In this document: piece by piece, positions 44,295 to 52,632 of the stretch
Position numbering within the stretch: position 1 is the first letter of the stretch
How the letters are laid out: each line of letters opens with the position of its first letter
Assembly (NCBI RefSeq): GCF_029846715.1
Contig: NZ_JARVWW010000018.1
Span: forward strand, 1-64,000
Direction of reading: 5' to 3'
Length of the DNA stretch: 64,000 nt
Origin: Bradyrhizobium nivariense
GTDB taxonomy: Bacteria; Pseudomonadota; Alphaproteobacteria; Rhizobiales; Xanthobacteraceae
Position numbers and translations under genes: made by a program
The notes under the pieces: generated by a model
What the model was told of the DNA's origin: nothing
What the model saw: only the letters and a program-made list of their open reading frames with translations
Database searches by the model: none

Positions 44295-45452
44295 ATGAGC
44301 CAGCGCCAGCTTCCGATCATCCTGGCGCTCGGCACCACGCAGACCCTGGCCTGGGCCTCGAGCTATTATCTGCCGGCGCTGCTCGCCGATCCCATGGCGC
44401 GCGACCTCGGGGTCTCCTCCAACTGGATCTTTGGCGCGTTCTCGGCCTCGCTGGTGATCTCGGCACTGCTCGGCCCGCGCATCGGGCGACAGATCGATCT
44501 CGTCGGCGGCCGGCAGGTCCTCTCGGTTTCGAACCTGACGATCGCCGCCGGCCTCATCCTGCTCGGCGTCTCGCAATCGGTGGCGGTGATGGCGATTGCC
44601 TGGCTGGTGCTCGGCATCGGCATGGCGATGGGGCTCTATGACGCCGCCTTCGCCGGACTCGGCCGCATCTACGGCACCGAGGCGCGCAGGCCCATCACCG
44701 GCATCACGCTGATGGCGGGCTTTGCCTCGACCGTCGGCTGGCCGCTCACCGCCTGGGGCCTCGCCCATATCGGCTGGCGCGACACCTGCTTCGCCTGGGC
44801 GGCCGCCAACATCCTGATCGGCCTGCCGCTGAATTTCTTTATGCTCCCGGCGATCAAGGGCGCCAGGCAGGCCGCAGCGACAGCGGCAAAGCCGCATTTG
44901 CCGCTCGACCGCACCATGATCCTGCTCGCCTTCATCTTCGCCGCGGTCTGGACCGTCACCGGCGCGATGGCCGCGCATTTCCCGCGCATCCTGGAGACAA
45001 CCGGCGCGACGCCGGTCGAGGCGATCGCGGCCGGTGCGCTGATCGGCCCCGCGCAAGTGGCCGCGCGGATTCTGGAAGCGGGCTTCCTCAGCCGCTTTCA
45101 TCCGCTGTGGTCGACGCGGCTCGCCTGCCTCACCCACCCGATCGGCGCGGTGGTCGTGGCGATCTTCGGCGGCGCCGCGGCGAGCGCGTTTGCGCTGTTC
45201 CACGGTTCCGGAAACGGAATCCTGACCATCGCGCGCGGCACGCTGCCGCTCTCGATCTTCGGCCCGAAGGATTTCGGCTACCGCCTCGGCATCATCGGCG
45301 CACCGGCACGGATGGCGCAGGCCGTGGCGCCGCTGGCCTTCGGCCTCCTCATCGACGTCATGGGAGCCAGGGTGCTGATCGTCTCGTCCGCGCTCAGCCT
45401 CTCGGCGCTGGCCGCGCTGTTCCTGATCCGCGCGGAACCGCGGCCGGATTGA
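44295..45452 (+). CDS. MFS transporter
   Basis: The 385-residue protein has 12 hydrophobic segments; loop 2-3 motif GPRIGRQIDLVGGRQVL and central motif region DAAFAGLGRIYGTEARRPITG fit an MFS exporter. Start at ATG 44295 (MSQRQLPII); the frame is open for 180 bases upstream without conserved sequence. It is divergent from the cyclase gene and precedes a 63-residue membrane protein by 31 bases. The substrate is not predictable. Confidence 0.88.
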   Translation: MSQRQLPIILALGTTQTLAWASSYYLPALLADPMARDLGVSSNWIFGAFSASLVISALLGPRIGRQIDLVGGRQVLSVSNLTIAAGLILLGVSQSVAVMAIAWLVLGIGMAMGLYDAAFAGLGRIYGTEARRPITGITLMAGFASTVGWPLTAWGLAHIGWRDTCFAWAAANILIGLPLNFFMLPAIKGARQAAATAAKPHLPLDRTMILLAFIFAAVWTVTGAMAAHFPRILETTGATPVEAIAAGALIGPAQVAARILEAGFLSRFHPLWSTRLACLTHPIGAVVVAIFGGAAASAFALFHGSGNGILTIARGTLPLSIFGPKDFGYRLGIIGAPARMAQAVAPLAFGLLIDVMGARVLIVSSALSLSALAALFLIRAEPRPD

Positions 45453-45483
45453 CCGGGCCGGAGCTTTCGCGCACAAGCGGAAC

Positions 45484-45675
45484 ATGACCGAAGACACAAG
45501 CCCGCCCCGCACATTCAAAGGCCTCTTGCGTTGGGCGACCACGCCGCCGCAGGCCTGGGGTGTCTATCTCCTCGTCATCATCCTTGTCTGGCTGCTTTCG
45601 TTCTACGCCGGCATGCTGAAGCCGAAGAAGACGCCGGAAGCGAGCCCGCCCGCAGTGACCGCACCGCGCAGCTAG
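45484..45675 (+). CDS. Small single-pass membrane protein
   Basis: The 63-residue product has one transmembrane helix (GVYLLVIILVWLLSFYAGML), a basic, Pro-rich N-terminal segment and a short Lys/Pro-rich C-terminal tail. It starts 31 bases after the MFS stop and its stop overlaps by 4 bases the convergent EamA gene end. No family is recognised. It may be a partner of the MFS transporter; support is from composition and position. Confidence 0.6.
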   Translation: MTEDTSPPRTFKGLLRWATTPPQAWGVYLLVIILVWLLSFYAGMLKPKKTPEASPPAVTAPRS

Positions 45676-46550
45676 GCCGTCTTCGCTTCGCCGGTCGCGA
45701 TCCAGATGCCGGCGAGCACCGCGATCAACCCGATCAGAAGATTTGGCGTGATCGGCTCGCCGATCAGCAACGCGGCGAGCAAGGTGGCGGCGATCGGGTT
45801 GACCGTCATCGTATTGGCGACGCGGGTCGGCGTTGCCCGCGCCAGTGCCATGACCCAGAGGATGAAGGCGAGCGCGCCGCCGCCAATGCCTAGATAAATG
45901 CCGGCAATCCACTGCCCCATCGTGAAGTGATCAAGCACTGCAAAGCTGCCCTTCACGAAACCCGCGAGCACCAGCACGGCGGCGCCCGCGCCCATGCCGA
46001 CCGTGAGAAAGCCGAGCGGGCTCGAGCGCTGCATCAGGGGGCGCGACAATACATTGTAGAACGCCATGCAGAACACGGCGCCGGTCATGATCAGCTCGCC
46101 GCGCCAGGCCCCTGGCGGGCTTTGCGCCAGGCCCGCGGCCAGCGCCGCCGCCACGCCGAGCACCGCGACGCCGACACCCACGATCTTGCGCGCCGTCAGC
46201 CGCTCCACGCCGAGGATCGCGCCGACCACCATGGTGTGGAGCGGCAGCGTCGCCAGCGCGAGGCTGGCCCGCGCCGCGGTCGTGTAGGACACCGCGATGT
46301 TGTAGAGGATGAAGAACACGCCGAAAAAGCAGATGCCGAGCAGCGTCACGGCCGGCCAGTCGGAGCGCTGCGGCCAGCGCACGCCGAGCATCAGCGCACA
46401 CGGCAGCAGGCAGAGAAAGCCGATTCCCCAGCGCAGGATCGCGAGCAAGATCGGGTCGGCGCCGCCGACGAGATAGCGGGTGATCGCCGCAGCCGTGCCG
46501 CCGAGACTGCTCGACACCAGTGCGATCGCAACCCCGGCCCACTCGCCCAC
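45672..46550 (-). CDS. EamA/DMT-family transporter
   Basis: The 292-residue protein has ten hydrophobic helices arranged as two EamA repeats (about 5-135 and 150-285). Hallmarks: AIVSSSLGGTAAAITRYLVGG-type start, ARASLALATLPLHTMVVGAI at the end of repeat one, and NPIAATLLAALLIGEPITPNLL with the conserved E-P in repeat two. It probably exports a metabolite. The start is GTG (46550). Convergent with the small membrane protein gene. Confidence 0.92.
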   Translation of the reverse strand: MGEWAGVAIALVSSSLGGTAAAITRYLVGGADPILLAILRWGIGFLCLLPCALMLGVRWPQRSDWPAVTLLGICFFGVFFILYNIAVSYTTAARASLALATLPLHTMVVGAILGVERLTARKIVGVGVAVLGVAAALAAGLAQSPPGAWRGELIMTGAVFCMAFYNVLSRPLMQRSSPLGFLTVGMGAGAAVLVLAGFVKGSFAVLDHFTMGQWIAGIYLGIGGGALAFILWVMALARATPTRVANTMTVNPIAATLLAALLIGEPITPNLLIGLIAVLAGIWIATGEAKTA

Positions 46551-46630
46551 GATGATCCCCCGTCGCGGAGTTTAGCGGGCCCTAGCACGGCGCTGCTGCC
46601 ACCATCATGGCAGCAGCATCTGCGCGGGCC

Positions 46631-47479
46631 TCAGTCGTAAAACTCCGGCGCCATCTTCTGGCTGTCGCGCTGGGCCTTGTCGTGGTTGATCCAGAGCTGC
46701 GCCTTCTCCTTAGCCAGCGTGTCGGCGATCTTCTGCATCGAGGCCGCGCTCTGGTCCTTGTTGGCGTTGATGCTGGGCACGCGGCGGTTGTCCCAATTGT
46801 CTTTGAAATGGACGGCATCGCCGGACAGCACCACTGCGCCGGTCTTCGGCAGCTTCACCAGCAGCGACTGGTGTCCCGGGGTATGGCCGGGCGTCGACAG
46901 GATGGTCACGCTGCCGTCGCCGAACACGTCCTTGTCGCCCGCAAGCAGCTCGACTGGATGCGACGGCTTGAAGCGCGGTTCGTTGTTGGCGCCGGGCCAG
47001 TCATATTCGGCCTTCTGCACGTAGAGCGTGGCCTGCGGGAACAGCTCGACATTGCCGGTGTGATCGGGATGGGTGTGCGAGACGGCCATCACCTTGACGT
47101 CACCAGGCTTGACGCCGAGCTGTTCGAGCTGGGCGGCAAGCGTCTTCGGCCGCCGCCAGGTCACGGCCTTGGGATCGGCGGGCGCAAGGCCATTCGGCAT
47201 CGCGGCGACTGCGTCGGCGATGCCGGTGTCCCACAGGAACCAGCCCTTGGTGTGCCTGATGAGATAGCAGCTGTCGACGAAGTCCATCGTCTTGCCCTCG
47301 TTCAGGCCGGGCGTCCAGCGCGAGATGTCGCCGGCGGTGCCCTCCCCGCAATTGAGCACGTAGAGCTTTTCGACACCGGTCTTTTCGGACTGCGCCAGCG
47401 CCGCATGACCGGACAGAACGAGTGCAGCGATGGCGAGAGCGAGCTTGATCCTTTTGATCCTTTTGATCCTTGGCATCAT
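46631..47479 (-). CDS. Secreted MBL-fold hydrolase (AHL-lactonase-like subfamily)
   Basis: The 282-residue protein has a basic n-region and signal peptide (LALAIAALVLSGHAALAQ) and a metallo-beta-lactamase fold with HTHPDH at 135-140 and a later GDAVHFKDNWDNRR segment, matching the N-acyl-homoserine-lactone lactonase-type group of MBL enzymes. A quorum-quenching role is possible but not proven. GGGAGGAACG precedes ATG 47479. The n-region repeats RIKRIK arise from tandem 9-bp GATCCTTTT repeats (47452-47471), which could change length by slippage. Confidence 0.88.
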   Translation of the reverse strand: MMPRIKRIKRIKLALAIAALVLSGHAALAQSEKTGVEKLYVLNCGEGTAGDISRWTPGLNEGKTMDFVDSCYLIRHTKGWFLWDTGIADAVAAMPNGLAPADPKAVTWRRPKTLAAQLEQLGVKPGDVKVMAVSHTHPDHTGNVELFPQATLYVQKAEYDWPGANNEPRFKPSHPVELLAGDKDVFGDGSVTILSTPGHTPGHQSLLVKLPKTGAVVLSGDAVHFKDNWDNRRVPSINANKDQSAASMQKIADTLAKEKAQLWINHDKAQRDSQKMAPEFYD

Positions 47480-47585
47480 TCGTTCCTCCCTTGCAGCCAG
47501 GTCGGCTGCCATGTCGCCTGTGACCGAGGATCAACCCCGGCCAGTTCGCAGAATTCCCGCAAAGCCATCGTCAATGCGGGCAGGC

Positions 47586-48536
47586 TCAATGCGGGCAGGT
47601 CTCGACCTCGACCGTGACGTGGCTCAGCCCCTTCAACCCGGCGAGCCGCCGCTTGTAGACGGCCGGCTGCTTCGGCTGGTCCGACACCACCGACAGCAGC
47701 ACGGCACAATGGCCGGGGCCGACCTGCCAGAGATGCAGGTCGGTGACGCGGTCGTCGCCGATCTCCATGCGCGCCCGGATCACCCGCTCGAGCTTCTCGT
47801 CGGCGCGCACGTCGAGCAGCACCGCGCCCGATGTCTTGATCAGGCCGAACGCCCAGCTTGCGATCACGGCACTGCCGATCAGGCCGACGGCCGGATCGGC
47901 CCAGACCCAGCCCGAATACATCGCGACGGCGAGCGCCGCGATCGCCAGCACCGAGGTCGCCGCATCCGCGATGACGTGGACGTAGGCGGCGCGGAGATTG
48001 TTGTCGTGATGATGGTGGTGGTGATCATGGCCATGATCATCGTGATCATCATGCGCATGGCCGTGATGGTGATGACCATGGCTGTCGCGCAAGAGCCACG
48101 CGCTGGCGAGATTGACGCAGAGGCCGAGAGCGGCGACCGCAATCGCCTCGCCATAGACGATCGGCACCGGCGTGAACAGCCGGAGCACGCTCTCATAGGC
48201 GATCTCGACCGCGATCAGGCCGAGGATGATCGCGCTGGCGAAGGCGGCGAGATCGCCGAATTTGCCGGTGCCGAAGGTGAAGTGCGAGTTCCCGAGGTGC
48301 CGCCGCGCGAAGCGATAGGCGAACGCGGCAATCCCCAGCGCCGCCGCATGCGTGCCCATGTGCCAGCCGTCGGCGAGCAGCGCCATCGAGCCGAACAGCG
48401 AGCCGGCGACGATCTCGCCAACCATCATGACCAGCGTCAGGACGACAACGAGCCAGGTGCGCCGCTCGTTCTCGTCGTGCTTGTCGCCCAGAAAGGCGTG
48501 GTCATGGGTCCATTGTTCGACGGAATGGGAATGCAT
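47586..48536 (-). CDS. dmeF: DmeF-type CDF family divalent metal efflux transporter
   Basis: The 316-residue cation diffusion facilitator has about six membrane helices and a very long His/Asp-rich cytoplasmic loop (about 154-178, with HGHHHHGHAHDDHDDHGHDH-type composition) that binds metal. The N-terminus HDHAFLGDKHDENERRTW and the helix motif ADGWHMGTHAAALG (with the H/D pairs) match DmeF, an exporter of Co2+ and Ni2+. ATG 48536 has GGAG upstream. Divergent from the chromate resistance genes. Confidence 0.9.
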   Translation of the reverse strand: MHSHSVEQWTHDHAFLGDKHDENERRTWLVVVLTLVMMVGEIVAGSLFGSMALLADGWHMGTHAAALGIAAFAYRFARRHLGNSHFTFGTGKFGDLAAFASAIILGLIAVEIAYESVLRLFTPVPIVYGEAIAVAALGLCVNLASAWLLRDSHGHHHHGHAHDDHDDHGHDHHHHHHDNNLRAAYVHVIADAATSVLAIAALAVAMYSGWVWADPAVGLIGSAVIASWAFGLIKTSGAVLLDVRADEKLERVIRARMEIGDDRVTDLHLWQVGPGHCAVLLSVVSDQPKQPAVYKRRLAGLKGLSHVTVEVETCPH

Positions 48537-48619
48537 CGAAATTCTCCGGAAAGGTCTGGTCGGTTGACCCGCAATATAGACCTGCGGGGTCTCCGGACAA
48601 AATCGGCGAAACGACCCGA

Positions 48620-48648
48620 TTGACAGGTCGGTGCTGTTTCGGTGTAAT
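48620..48648 (+). promoter_or_regulatory. Predicted promoter of the chromate-resistance operon
   Basis: Perfect -35 TTGACA (48620-48625), 17-bp spacer, -10 TGTAAT (48643-48648). The predicted start near 48655 leaves a leader of about 75 bases containing a TGGGGA/TCCCCA hairpin (48656-48678) and a short upstream open frame. Eye-based prediction. Confidence 0.5.
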
Positions 48649-48688
48649 GAAGTCCATGGGGATTTGAGCGATCTCCCCACGAGGCGAC

Positions 48689-48760
48689 ATGCCCAAGTAT
48701 CGCGTCCCGTTGTTTTTTACGAGGGCGCATCATGTCTTCCTACACGACGATATCATCTGA
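48689..48760 (+). CDS. Possible 23-residue leader peptide overlapping the rhodanese-ChrB start
   Basis: An ATG (48689) with GAGGCGAC directly upstream opens a 23-codon frame (MPKYRVPLFFTRAHHVFLHD and two further codons then TGA) that overlaps the start of the next gene in another frame. Translation of it could set access to the main ribosome-binding site. It could equally be chance; there is no conservation evidence. Confidence 0.3.
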   Translation: MPKYRVPLFFTRAHHVFLHDDII

Positions 48761-49550
48761 CAAATTGGCACGGCTGATCGGCACGGCGAACGCCCCTGCC
48801 CTGATCGACGTCCGCACCGACGAGGATTTTGCCGCCGACCCGCGACTGATCCCCGGCTCGATCAAGCTCAGCCACAGCAACGTTCCGGACTGGGGCAGCG
48901 AATTTGCTGGCCGTTCCGCGATCGTTTCCTGCCTGCGCGGCGAAAAGCTCGCGCAGGGCACCGCGGCTTGGCTCCGCCAGCTCGGCGTCCAGGCCGAGAC
49001 GCTGGAGGGCCGCTTCGAGGGCTGGAAAGCGGCAAAGCTGCCGCTCGTCGACACCCGCAAGCTGCCGCCACGCGATGCCAAGGGGCGCACCGTGTGGGTG
49101 ACGCGGGCGCGGCCCAAGGTCGACCGCATCGCCTGCCCCTGGCTGATCCGCCGTTTCGTCGATCCCAATGCGGTGTTCCTGTTCGTCGCACCCTCCGAAG
49201 TGGTCGCCGTCGGCGAGCGCTTCAACGCAGCCCCCTTCGACATCGAGAACGTGTTCTGGAGCCACCGCGGCGAGCTCTGCACCTTCGATGTGATGATCGA
49301 GGAGTTCGGGATTGCCGCGCCGGCGTTGCTTCGGCTGGCAACGCTGGTGCGCGGCGCCGACACCGCACGGCCCGACCTCGCGCCGGAAGCCCCCGGCCTG
49401 CTCGCGGCCTCGCTCGGGCTGTCGCGGATGTATGACGACGATCTCGAACAGCTCGAGGCCGGCATGCTGCTCTACGACGCGTTCTACCGCTGGTGCCGCG
49501 ACGCTACGGCTGAGACCCACAACTGGCCGACCAACAAGGCGAAGGCGTAA
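48732..49550 (+). CDS. Rhodanese-ChrB fusion, chromate resistance protein
   Basis: The 272-residue protein fuses an N-terminal rhodanese domain (about 1-110; LIDVRTDEDF, active Cys67 in IVSCLRGEKLAQG) to a ChrB C-terminal domain (about 117-265; WVTRARPKVDRIACPWLIRRFVDP, the ChrB signature). ChrB proteins act with chrA in chromate resistance, often as sensors. The stop TAA overlaps the chrA ATG (TAATG), so the two are coupled. Location is cytoplasmic. Confidence 0.9.
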   Translation: MSSYTTISSDKLARLIGTANAPALIDVRTDEDFAADPRLIPGSIKLSHSNVPDWGSEFAGRSAIVSCLRGEKLAQGTAAWLRQLGVQAETLEGRFEGWKAAKLPLVDTRKLPPRDAKGRTVWVTRARPKVDRIACPWLIRRFVDPNAVFLFVAPSEVVAVGERFNAAPFDIENVFWSHRGELCTFDVMIEEFGIAAPALLRLATLVRGADTARPDLAPEAPGLLAASLGLSRMYDDDLEQLEAGMLLYDAFYRWCRDATAETHNWPTNKAKA

Positions 49551-50935
49551 TGGATACTCGCAATCTCCAAGCTGAAGCTGATGCCGGTCACGGCGTCAGC
49601 TTCAGTGAAGCCTTTCGCGTCTGGCTCCGTGTCGCCTGCCTGAGTTTTGGCGGGCCCGCGGGCCAGATCGCGGTGATGCACCGCATCCTGGTCGAGGAGA
49701 AGAACTGGATCTCGGAAGGCCGCTTCCTGCATGCGCTGAACTACTGCATGCTGCTGCCGGGACCGGAGGCGCAGCAGCTTGCAACCTATATCGGCTGGCT
49801 GATGCATCGCACCGCCGGCGGGCTGATGGCGGGCGGGCTGTTCATCCTGCCCGGCATCATCGCCATCATGGGCCTCAGCTACGTCTATGCCGCCTTCGGC
49901 AATGTCAGCTTCGTCGAGGCGCTGTTCTTCGGGCTCAAGGCCGCCGTGCTCGCCATCGTCGTCGAGGCCGTGGTGCGCGTCGGCAAGCGCGCGCTGAAGA
50001 GCCGCATCATGATTGCGCTCGCCGTGATCGCCTTCATCGCCATTTTCTTCTTCGCGGTCCCCTTCCCGATCATCATCATCGCCGCCGGCGTGATCGGCTA
50101 TGTCGGTGCCAAACAGGGTCGTCCGGAATTCGCGCCGGCCGGTCACGGCAACGGCGGCAACGGCGCCTTGATCGACAGCATGCTCGGCGAAGCCGTGCCC
50201 GATCACGTCCGCCCCGACACCGGCCGCACGATCCGCGTCGGCGCGTTGTGGCTGGCGCTCTGGCTGGTACCGGTGATCGCGCTGTTGCTCGCTCTTGGCC
50301 AAGCCAACGTGTTCAGCCAGATCGCCCTGTTTTTCTCGAAAATGTCGCTGGTCACCTTCGGCGGCGCTTACGCCGTGCTGGCCTATGTCGCCCAGCAGGC
50401 GGTCGAGCATTATCACTGGCTCAAGCCGCACGAGATGCTCGACGGCCTCGGCATGGCCGAGACCACGCCGGGCCCGCTGATCATGGTGCTTCAGTTCGTG
50501 GGCTTCATGGCCGCCTACCGCGACGCGAGCGGCCTGTCGCCTATGCTCGCTGCGACGCTCGGCGGTTTGCTCGCGACCTGGGTCACGTTCACGCCCTGCT
50601 TCCTCTGGATCTTCGTCGGCGCGCCCTACATCGAGCGGCTGCGCGGCAACAAGGGCCTCGCCGGCGCGCTCAGCGCGATCACGGCCGCCGTCGTCGGCGT
50701 GATCCTCAACCTCTCGATCTGGTTCGCGCTGCACACACTGTTCCGCGAGACCGTGCCGGTGCACGGCTTCCCGTTTGCCTTCGACATGCCGGTACTGACG
50801 AGCGTCGATGTCCCCGCGCTGGTGCTGTCGATCGCGGCCGCAACTGCGATCTTCCGGTTCAAGCTGGGAATGCTGACGGTGCTGGCGGGCTCGTGTGCCG
50901 CCGGCCTGGCGCTACGGATGGTGGGGGTGATCTGA
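49550..50935 (+). CDS. chrA: Chromate efflux transporter ChrA
   Basis: The 461-residue two-domain CHR transporter exports chromate. Each half carries the family signature: SFGGPAGQIAVMHRILVEEKNW with LLPGPEAQQLATYIGW in the first half and TFGGAYAVLAYVAQQAVEHY with TTPGPLIMVLQFVGFMAAYR in the second. The first base overlaps the stop of the rhodanese-ChrB gene. About 10-12 membrane helices. Confidence 0.95.
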   Translation: MDTRNLQAEADAGHGVSFSEAFRVWLRVACLSFGGPAGQIAVMHRILVEEKNWISEGRFLHALNYCMLLPGPEAQQLATYIGWLMHRTAGGLMAGGLFILPGIIAIMGLSYVYAAFGNVSFVEALFFGLKAAVLAIVVEAVVRVGKRALKSRIMIALAVIAFIAIFFFAVPFPIIIIAAGVIGYVGAKQGRPEFAPAGHGNGGNGALIDSMLGEAVPDHVRPDTGRTIRVGALWLALWLVPVIALLLALGQANVFSQIALFFSKMSLVTFGGAYAVLAYVAQQAVEHYHWLKPHEMLDGLGMAETTPGPLIMVLQFVGFMAAYRDASGLSPMLAATLGGLLATWVTFTPCFLWIFVGAPYIERLRGNKGLAGALSAITAAVVGVILNLSIWFALHTLFRETVPVHGFPFAFDMPVLTSVDVPALVLSIAAATAIFRFKLGMLTVLAGSCAAGLALRMVGVI

Positions 50936-51169
50936 AGCTCGTTCTCATTGGACGATTGGCCGACCCAGGTCCGCTCAACTCTCAACAGCGGCAAAGCAGC
51001 GGCATTGCCTCATGTCGCAGAAGCGCCAGAAGCGGTCATCATCGCACATCAATCAAAGTGAGGGCTCGCGGTGTCAGGCAGCCAAAGATGAATGTGCTTT
51101 CTTCCCGAATTGGATAGCCTGAGCTATGCCTGGGAAATTGGCCAATTGCCATCTCTCGGGAGACCACGA

Positions 51170-51628
51170 ATGAAGTGGATAGTCACTGCCACCATTGCGC
51201 TTATTGCTTCGGTAATGTTCGCAGCCGCGCAGCCAGCAAAAGAGCCCTACCAACCGGGCCTTGGCGAATTCATGACAGCTACGCAGCTTCGCCACGCCAA
51301 GCTATGGTTTGCTGGAAAACAAAATAACTGGGACCTCGCTGCTTATGAGATCGACGAGATCAAGGAAGGCTTAGAGGACGCCGCAAGGCTTTTTCCAACC
51401 CATGACGGCATCCCTGTCGCTGAGATGATCAAGACCATCATCGATCCACGCATAGAGGAGCTTGAAAAGGCCGTTAGAGCAAAGAGCAGTACCAAATTTA
51501 CGGCCGCCTTCGATGAGCTTACCGGCGGCTGCAATAGCTGCCACGCGGGAGCCAGCAAGCCGTTTATACGCATTCAGCGTCCAATCGCGTCTCCACTGAC
51601 CAACCAGGATTTTGCGCCAGAAAAGTAA
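51170..51628 (+). CDS. Secreted monohaem cytochrome c-like protein
   Basis: The 152-residue protein has a signal peptide (MKWIVTATIALIASVMFAAA) and one covalent haem site Cys121-x-x-Cys124-His125 (GGCNSCHAG) near the C-terminus, preceded by a four-helix-like region rich in Glu and Lys. It is probably periplasmic. GGGAG lies 8 bases before ATG 51170. No axial Met ligand is certain. It stands alone after chrA, with no neighbouring redox partner. Confidence 0.75.
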   Translation: MKWIVTATIALIASVMFAAAQPAKEPYQPGLGEFMTATQLRHAKLWFAGKQNNWDLAAYEIDEIKEGLEDAARLFPTHDGIPVAEMIKTIIDPRIEELEKAVRAKSSTKFTAAFDELTGGCNSCHAGASKPFIRIQRPIASPLTNQDFAPEK

Positions 51629-51779
51629 TGGGAGTTGCGCGCATCGACCACATGACTTCCGAAAAGGGTCAAAGCGGCGTCTTGACGCTCGAACGGTCAC
51701 TTTCGGTCTACTCTTGTCCTCGGACAAGCTCGGCCCTATCCGACACTTCGCATTAGGGCCACAACCGGACATCGGGCTT

Positions 51780-52025
51780 TCATTTTTCTGGCTCAGACCT
51801 TCCGGTCAATCTGATTGAACCGGGATAGGCTGTCGGCTTGTGCTTCACATACCCGATTTCTTCGGACAACTTCTTACCCGCTTCCGTCCAGCGCCCAAAG
51901 CGGCTGTCAACAATTTCCATCAGTCCAAAGTCCGCGAGTGCCTGAATTGCAAGTTGTCCGGCGCTCTCCGCGAGAGTGTCAACGTCATCCTCGTACTCGT
52001 ACTCGTACTGAGGTTGGTGAACCAT
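51780..52025 (-). CDS. Hypothetical small protein
   Basis: An 81-residue frame whose N-terminus has QYEYEYEDD, made by three near-perfect TCGTAC tandem repeats (52000-52017), followed by a helical part (AGQLAIQALADFGLMEIVDSRFGRWTEAGKKL) that could be a winged-helix-like fragment. No family is recognised. It lies in a decayed region and may be a remnant. Weak support. Confidence 0.3.
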   Translation of the reverse strand: MVHQPQYEYEYEDDVDTLAESAGQLAIQALADFGLMEIVDSRFGRWTEAGKKLSEEIGYVKHKPTAYPGSIRLTGRSEPEK

Positions 52026-52116
52026 GGCGACGCATCAGCACGAAAATCGTCGGCGCTGCCCCAACAAGGACAAATGCCAAAGCCGCGTTGTTGATGCTAG
52101 CTCGACCGGCATCCTG

Positions 52117-52506
52117 CTAAGCGTGACCCTCGCCGTCATTTTCGATAAAGCCGCCCTTCGGAGCTTTGTGAGGCATATCCCATCCAAAGTAGACTTCCAC
52201 CCGAACGATCTTGTCTCCGCGAGCGGTGGTTACCTAACAATTACGAAACCTGTGACCTCCTGCAGCAGCTGCCTCATAGACGATGACTGCTCGGTTTCCA
52301 TCATCGGTCGCGATGACTTCATCGAACGAACTGGTTTTTTCGCTGTTGGGCCAGCAGCGGCGCAGATAAGTCGCACGATCCAACTCATTGTCGATTGGAC
52401 TTGAGAAGTGATAATCGTCCGCAAGAAGCGCTTCGATCGCTGTCCGATCCTTATGGACGTATGCCTTTAACCTGGCACGTGCCAAATCGAGCGTGCTTTT
52501 CGTCAT
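52117..52506 (-). pseudogene. SnoaL-like (NTF2 fold) protein interrupted by an in-frame TAG
   Basis: From ATG 52506 the frame encodes a SnoaL/NTF2-like domain (ARARLKAYVHKDRTAIEALL, DDYHFSSPIDNELDRATYLRR) up to RFRNC, where a TAG (52234-52236) intervenes. The same frame then continues VTTARGDKIVRVEVYFGWDM to a TAG at 52117-52119, exactly the expected end of the family (KIVxVEVYFGW). One nonsense change therefore splits an otherwise complete 129-codon gene. Read-through or a sequencing error are alternatives. Confidence 0.75.
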
Positions 52507-52632
52507 GCCATCTTTCCTTTTAGAGTTCGACCGAACGAAGGCCGACCGCAACTCCTCAACAAAGAGCTCGGGGGCCTCAAGCTGGACGAAGTGCCCTCCC
52601 TTGCTGGCCTCATGCCCGGATAGAAGCGACAT
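52507..52632 (-). pseudogene. Alpha/beta-hydrolase C-terminal fragment
   Basis: The 42 codons directly upstream of, and in frame with, the SnoaL-like pseudogene read KGGHFVQLEAPELFVEELRS, the usual C-terminal end of epoxide-hydrolase-type alpha/beta-hydrolases, including the catalytic His region (GGHF). The upstream part of the gene is missing: a TGA lies five codons before the ATG at 52632. It is a remnant. Confidence 0.6.
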
